A stretch of 20,708 nucleotides of DNA, from positions 1 through 20,708 of the forward strand of contig JAGPKI010000004.1 of assembly GCA_018054005.1 (NCBI GenBank), written 5' to 3'. The notes beneath the pieces were generated by a model. The model ran no database searches. It saw nothing but the letters and a program-made list of their open reading frames with translations, and was not told the DNA's origin. The DNA is from Caldisericia bacterium (GTDB lineage Bacteria; Caldisericota; Caldisericia; UBA6126; JAGPKI01). Position numbers and translations under genes: made by a program. Below, piece after piece: positions 16,098-20,708 of this stretch (the stretch's first letter is position 1; every line of letters begins with the position of its first letter).

Positions 16098-19000
16098 ATG
16101 AAACTAAAATTAGCCTCTCTCTTGATAATCTCATTTATTGCATTTTCTTTAACTCCTAATATTAATACTCTGTATGTGAAGGCGCAAAAAGAAGAAGATA
16201 CCTGGTATTCACTAAATAATGGATTAAATGGTGGTATTATAACTTCATTGGCAATGAATAGCAATATTGATGGTCATTATGTAGCTGGAACAAATAAACA
16301 CGGTGTTTTTGAGACAACTAATTTTGGTCAAGAATGGATATCTATAGGTAATAATTTGGAAGATAAAAGAGTTATGTCAGTTGCAATAGACATAAGTAAC
16401 AATAATTATATATATGCAGGAACATATAATCAATTTTACTATACTAATGATCATGGTATTAACTGGAAAAAAGGTAATATTGAATTCAATAGAATAAATT
16501 TTATTAAAATCAATAAAGATGGGATTATCTTTATAGGAACGATAAATGGATTATTTAAATCATACAGTAAAAGCGAAAGATTAAAATTTTATCGAATAAT
16601 TGATAATAATGTTGCATATAATGAAATTCTCTCTATTGCTTTTAACCCAAAAAAACAAAATATAATCTATGTAGGTACATTTGATAGAGGAGTATCTATT
16701 TCGCAAGATAGCGGTAATACTTGGAAAAATATTTCAAACAGTTTACCCAAAGATCAAGTTGTTTCACTAATATTTGATAGGTACAATTCAGATATTCTTT
16801 ATGCTTTTTTGAAAGAATCTGGAGTTTGGAGATATCAATATAAGGAGGATAAAATTAATGACGATAAGGAACCTTGGATAAAAGTTTCTAAATCAGAAAA
16901 ATCTCTACTAATTAATTGCACTTCTTCTTCAGAAAGCAATTATGACGAAGTTTTAATCGGAACAGACAATGATGGTTTATACAAATATAATACTAAATCC
17001 TCTGAACTAATAAAGGTAGAGTCTTTCTTTTATTCAAGTAGAGTTTCTTGTATAGCAACAAGCGCTAAAGAGAAAAATACGATTTTGTTAGGATTACCAG
17101 GAAGAGGGTGTGTAAAATCTACAAACGATGGCAACAACTGGAATTTGATAAATAATGGATTGAATGCTGTTGAAGTTTATGATATTTCAATTGACAGGAA
17201 CAATTTATCTAAATGGATTGCTGTTTCTGATGGTTGTATTTTTATCACTAATAATAGTGGTACTAATTGGGATTGTTCCATACAAGGTTTACCAGATGTT
17301 GCATTATCTTGTATAGCGATAGACTCCGAAAATACTAATCATATTTATATTGGATCTTTTGGAGACGGATTATATGAGTCAACTGATGGTGGCAAAAGTT
17401 GGTTTAAAAATAACAATCTTAAATATACAAAAATTAATTGTTTATCAGTCGACCATAAAAATTCAAACATTATTTATGTTGGAACATATGCAAGAGGAAT
17501 CTTCCAATCAAAAGACGGTGGAAAGAGTTGGGAAAATTTAAATATTGGCACTAAAGGAGACAAAGAGGGGATTCCAACAGATGGAATTACTGTTTTATCA
17601 ATTGATCCAGAAGATACCAAAGTTGTTTATACCGGTACTAATACCAACGGTATCTTTAAATCTGTTAATTACGGTAAAAGCTGGTCACATATATATGAAG
17701 TTTTAGGAGTCAATGTATATGTAAATGATATAAAGATTTACGAAAAAGATAATAACATTGTTTATGCTGGTATAAAGATAATAAATGATGGTGGATTTAT
17801 TAAATCAAACAATGGTGGAAATCTATGGGAAGCCACGAATTTATTTAGAGGTGGAATGGTATTTAACTCTATTTGCATCGATAAAAATGATCCTCAAATT
17901 ATTTTTGTAGGTACAAACGAAGGAGCTTTCTATACTAAAGACAGTGGTTATCATTGGTATAATTATGACAAGGGATTAGAAAAAGAGCTTAAATCAAGCT
18001 TAAATCAGTTTCCGGTAAACAAAATTTTAAATCATCCTAACTATGAAAATCGCTTAATAGCAGCTACAAGCTGGGGAGTTTATGAGTGTATTAAATCAAA
18101 GAAATTAATGGACAAAATACCACCAGAAATAAAAATAGAAAACTATGATTCATTGCCCATATTCACAAATGAAGACAAGTTATTATTAGAGGGAAGAGTA
18201 ATTGATGAATTTGGAATAGAATATTTAAAAATAAATGGAAAAGAAGTTGATTTTGATAAAAAGAATGGTGAATTCAACTATACTCTAAATCTTAAATTAG
18301 AACAGAACGAATTTATCATCGAAGCAAGAGATGTTAGCTTGAATACTTCTGAATTAAAATCTTTTGCTTACTTAGACCAAACTCCTCCTAATTTAGATGT
18401 ATTTAGTCCTAATAATTATGCTAAAGTAAATAAAAATTCTGTGCAAATCAAAGGAAGAGCAATGGATTACGAATCTGGAGTAGATAAAATATTGATCAAC
18501 AGTAAGCTTATTCCTTTTGATAAAGACGAAGAAGAAGGACATTTTGAATATACTTATAAAGGTTTAGAAATAGGGCATAATATCATAGAAGTTAAAGCAG
18601 TTGATAAATCAGGAAATGAAAAAATAAAGCAAATCGAAATTACATTTGAGGTTGAAGATAAAATACCTCCAATTATAGAATTAATTAATCCTGCTCAGGA
18701 GTCAGTTTATACAAATAAAGATATATACCAGATAGAAGGAATGGTCTATGATAATGAATCAGGTATATTTAGGGTGAAAGTGAATAATGAAATCTTAGAT
18801 TTAAGTGATGAAGGAAGCTTTGCTTATAAAGTAAATTTACAGATTGGAGAAAATGAATTTTTAATTTATGCAGAAGACTTAAAAGGGAATTCTATAACAA
18901 AAAATATAACAATTTTTTATGATAATGAAAAACCATTAATAATATCTAAAAATGTTAATAATAAAGGTTTTATTAATACTTCAAATAAATATTATCCATA

Positions 19001-19637
19001 TAGATTTTCTGTTTCAGACAAACTATCAGGAATAAAATATATTAATGTAATACTTAATGACAAAGTTTTTGAAGAATTTAGTGACCCAATATACGAAAAC
19101 TTAGAAGTAAAATTAAATTTAGTGAAAGGAATTAACGATTTAGAGATATTTGCAGAAGATTATGCAGGTAACTTTGAGGAGTTAAATGAAAAGATTAAGT
19201 ATATTCCTCCAATAATAATAAAACTAAAAATAGGAAATTACAAAGCTAAGATTACCAAAGATGAAGTTGAGCGAGAGATAACCTTAGATACAAAGCCTGT
19301 AATATATAACAATAGGACCATGGTCCCTATTCGATTTATAGCAGAAGCCTTTGGAGCAGAAGTTAAATTTATTCCTCATCCAACAAATGAAGTTCAAATA
19401 AATTATAAAGATAAATTCATTATCCATTTGTGGTTAAATAATCCAATAGCAAGAATTGAATATCCACCAAATTCTAAATTAAAAACAAAGAATGTACAAT
19501 TAGATACAACTCCTATCTTAGTGAACAATAGAGTATTGGTTCCTATAAGGTTTATTGGAGAGACATTTGGAGCAAAAGTTGACTGGAATTCTAAGGAGCA
19601 AATAGTAGAAATATACTTAGATACTTCAAATGAATGA
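16098..19637 (+). CDS. Secreted BNR/YCF48-type propeller protein with Ig-like and copper-amine-oxidase-N-like domains
   Basis: A 1179-residue secreted protein with a signal peptide (about 1-32). Residues about 35-670 form one or two beta-propellers built from about ten BNR-like turns of the Asp-box type (for example DSGNTW, TDGGKSW, KDGGKSW, NNGGNLW, KDSGYHW), as in sortilin/YCF48-like proteins. Four Ig-like domains follow (about 677-762, 765-852, 858-943, 946-1037), with phrases such as VKAVDKSGNE and DNESGIFRVKVNNE, then a copper-amine-oxidase-N-like pair (about 1040-1179). The layout equals that of the PQQ-propeller protein at 10030 with a different propeller. No sialidase active-site arrangement was recognised, so enzyme activity is unlikely. 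AGGAGG at 16081-16086 overlaps the previous stop and is 11 bases before the ATG. Probably a surface or wall-bound binding protein; partner unknown. Confidence 0.87.
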   Translation: MKLKLASLLIISFIAFSLTPNINTLYVKAQKEEDTWYSLNNGLNGGIITSLAMNSNIDGHYVAGTNKHGVFETTNFGQEWISIGNNLEDKRVMSVAIDISNNNYIYAGTYNQFYYTNDHGINWKKGNIEFNRINFIKINKDGIIFIGTINGLFKSYSKSERLKFYRIIDNNVAYNEILSIAFNPKKQNIIYVGTFDRGVSISQDSGNTWKNISNSLPKDQVVSLIFDRYNSDILYAFLKESGVWRYQYKEDKINDDKEPWIKVSKSEKSLLINCTSSSESNYDEVLIGTDNDGLYKYNTKSSELIKVESFFYSSRVSCIATSAKEKNTILLGLPGRGCVKSTNDGNNWNLINNGLNAVEVYDISIDRNNLSKWIAVSDGCIFITNNSGTNWDCSIQGLPDVALSCIAIDSENTNHIYIGSFGDGLYESTDGGKSWFKNNNLKYTKINCLSVDHKNSNIIYVGTYARGIFQSKDGGKSWENLNIGTKGDKEGIPTDGITVLSIDPEDTKVVYTGTNTNGIFKSVNYGKSWSHIYEVLGVNVYVNDIKIYEKDNNIVYAGIKIINDGGFIKSNNGGNLWEATNLFRGGMVFNSICIDKNDPQIIFVGTNEGAFYTKDSGYHWYNYDKGLEKELKSSLNQFPVNKILNHPNYENRLIAATSWGVYECIKSKKLMDKIPPEIKIENYDSLPIFTNEDKLLLEGRVIDEFGIEYLKINGKEVDFDKKNGEFNYTLNLKLEQNEFIIEARDVSLNTSELKSFAYLDQTPPNLDVFSPNNYAKVNKNSVQIKGRAMDYESGVDKILINSKLIPFDKDEEEGHFEYTYKGLEIGHNIIEVKAVDKSGNEKIKQIEITFEVEDKIPPIIELINPAQESVYTNKDIYQIEGMVYDNESGIFRVKVNNEILDLSDEGSFAYKVNLQIGENEFLIYAEDLKGNSITKNITIFYDNEKPLIISKNVNNKGFINTSNKYYPYRFSVSDKLSGIKYINVILNDKVFEEFSDPIYENLEVKLNLVKGINDLEIFAEDYAGNFEELNEKIKYIPPIIIKLKIGNYKAKITKDEVEREITLDTKPVIYNNRTMVPIRFIAEAFGAEVKFIPHPTNEVQINYKDKFIIHLWLNNPIARIEYPPNSKLKTKNVQLDTTPILVNNRVLVPIRFIGETFGAKVDWNSKEQIVEIYLDTSNE
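19323..19402 (+). repeat. 80-base exact repeat shared with 12619-12698
   Basis: Second copy of the repeat, 6704 bases downstream of the first. Just after it the gene has an extra isoleucine codon relative to the first copy, and the encoded residues diverge from there. Confidence 0.93.
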
Positions 19638-19642
19638 GGTAG

Positions 19643-20708
19643 ATGGAAAAAGATAGAGTTAAATTAATTTTAATTTGCTTATTGTTGCTTACTGTAATAT
19701 TTCAAATATTTTCTATTAATTTTATACCCATTACTAAAGCAATTTGTAATGATAGACATGAGTCATTTAAAAAAATGGAAAACGAAATAGAAATTGATTT
19801 TGGAACCCTTTTTAAGGGAGATTCAGCAACAAGGACTATAACATTTACTGCAGACATAAACAATACAAACAAAATAGAAGGATATTTAATTTCAGATAAT
19901 TTTTGGATAGAATTAGATCCAAAAAAATTTACTTTAAAGCCAGGGGAAAGTATAAATATCAAGGTAACAGTGAACACCTCTAATTTATTGCCACAAGAGT
20001 ATAAAGGGCAATTTCATGTTTATACAACAGGAATTCCCTCTACACTTTCATACAATGTAAAGGTAAAGGTAGTTGAAAGGAAACCAATATTAAACGTAAG
20101 TGAGAAAGAAATTGATTTTGGGTTGGTTGCAAAAGATAAAACTTATGCTAAAAGAATTGAACTGTATAATACTGGTTATTCCCAGTTAACTGGATCATTA
20201 AAATCGAATAAAAATTGGTTATTAGTATCGGAGAAAAATTTTTCTATAGATCAAGCTAAATTTGAATCGATTGTCGTCACAATAAATACAGAAGGTTTAA
20301 AGGAACAATACTATTCAGGAGAAATAAAAATAGAATCAAATGGTGGAAATGAGACAGTTACTGTTCGTATGAAAGTTAAAGAGGCTCAACCTTATCTTGT
20401 AGTTTCTCCAACTATAATTGATTTGGGAGATGTTAAATCAGATGAAGTTATAGAAAAAGAATTAACCATTAAAAATGATGGTGATGGTATTTTAGAAGGA
20501 GAAATAAAAACTTCTATCCCCTGGATTGAACTTAGTATTTTAGAGTTTAGACTATTTCCTAATATTTCAAAAGATATCCAAGTCACAATAAATACAGAAG
20601 GTTTAAAGGAACAATACTATTCAGGAGAAATAAAAATAGAATCAAATGGTGGAAATGAGACAGTTACTGTTCGTATGAAAGTTAAAGAGGCTCAACCTTA
20701 TCTTGTAG
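19643..20708 (+). CDS. Secreted ASH/HYDIN-like repeat protein, 3' end outside window
   Basis: An open frame begins at ATG 19643, five bases after the previous stop, and runs to the window edge without a stop (355 codons visible). The start is followed by a signal peptide (about 1-33, ending PITKA). Three immunoglobulin-like ASH/HYDIN or BACON-type domains are visible (about 47-152, 153-254, 255-355), each starting near an (I)DFG or DLG motif and carrying W-x-x-x-S/W-I-E-L type cores. Such domains are structural. The second and third share the identical block from VTINTEGL to EAQPYLV. They resemble the ASH-like domain at about 462-555 of the propeller protein at 10030. GAGG at 19636-19639 is close to the ATG (three bases), so the start relies partly on coupling. 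Likely a surface scaffold. Confidence 0.83.
   Translation, partial: MEKDRVKLILICLLLLTVIFQIFSINFIPITKAICNDRHESFKKMENEIEIDFGTLFKGDSATRTITFTADINNTNKIEGYLISDNFWIELDPKKFTLKPGESINIKVTVNTSNLLPQEYKGQFHVYTTGIPSTLSYNVKVKVVERKPILNVSEKEIDFGLVAKDKTYAKRIELYNTGYSQLTGSLKSNKNWLLVSEKNFSIDQAKFESIVVTINTEGLKEQYYSGEIKIESNGGNETVTVRMKVKEAQPYLVVSPTIIDLGDVKSDEVIEKELTIKNDGDGILEGEIKTSIPWIELSILEFRLFPNISKDIQVTINTEGLKEQYYSGEIKIESNGGNETVTVRMKVKEAQPYLV
20276..20402 (+). repeat. ASH-domain tandem repeat, copy 1
   Basis: 127 bases identical to 20582-20708 at a period of 306 bases (102 codons), covering the C-terminal part of one ASH-like domain and the start of the next. Confidence 0.95.
20582..20708 (+). repeat. ASH-domain tandem repeat, copy 2, cut by window edge
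   Basis: Second copy of the block at 20276-20402. It is still identical at the last base of the window, so the true repeat is at least 127 bases and more units may follow. Confidence 0.95.

Noticed and set aside
16200..18110. Sialidase or glycosyl hydrolase based on Asp-box turns
   Set aside because: Asp boxes are structural; no arginine triad or other active-site pattern was recognised, and sortilin/YCF48-like propellers share them.

Overview
The window is a low-GC (roughly 30% by eye) bacterial segment. Strong AGGAGG-type ribosome sites, short spacers and overlapping genes suggest a Gram-positive-like or deeply branching thermophilic or anaerobic lineage. Secreted proteins ending in copper-amine-oxidase-N-like repeats point the same way (Firmicutes, Caldiserica or Atribacterota style), but the phylum cannot be fixed from this sequence. 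No tRNA, rRNA or CRISPR was seen.

Layout. Bases 14-345 hold a decayed C-terminal piece of a DDE transposase on the minus strand. Bases 346-505 are AT-rich and carry a candidate promoter with a palindrome. From 506 to the right edge, ten genes run on the plus strand. Most gaps are under 60 bases and two junctions overlap, so this looks like one or two operons. The only larger gap is 9912-10029.

First block (506-9911), signalling: a small cytoplasmic FHA protein; a three-helix membrane protein with FHA; an FHA-Ser/Thr kinase fusion; a membrane VWA protein with a zinc ribbon and cytoplasmic FHA; a PP2C phosphatase with one membrane helix and an Fn3/PEGA-like outer part; and a Ser/Thr kinase with one membrane helix and a PEGA/Fn3 outer part. 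Second block (10030-20708), surface: a secreted PQQ-type propeller protein with Ig-like and copper-amine-oxidase-N-like repeats; a VWA-lipase-membrane-FHA fusion; a secreted BNR/YCF48-type propeller protein with the same C-terminal modules; and a secreted protein of ASH/HYDIN-like repeats that runs off the edge.

How they may work together (inference): a receptor kinase and a receptor phosphatase with related outer domains would set the phosphothreonine level inside the cell. Five FHA domains would read it, two of them on the inner end of membrane VWA proteins that face outward. The secreted propeller, Ig-like and ASH proteins are plausible ligands or wall partners of the VWA and PEGA ectodomains. 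I do not recognise this gene set as a named system. It shares kinase, PP2C and VWA parts with TerY-P triads, but lacks TerD and MoxR and has its FHA and surface parts instead. Repeat evidence (a 201-base near-identical Ig duplication, an 80-base identity between two distant genes and a 306-base-period tandem repeat) shows the surface genes are actively shuffling domains.
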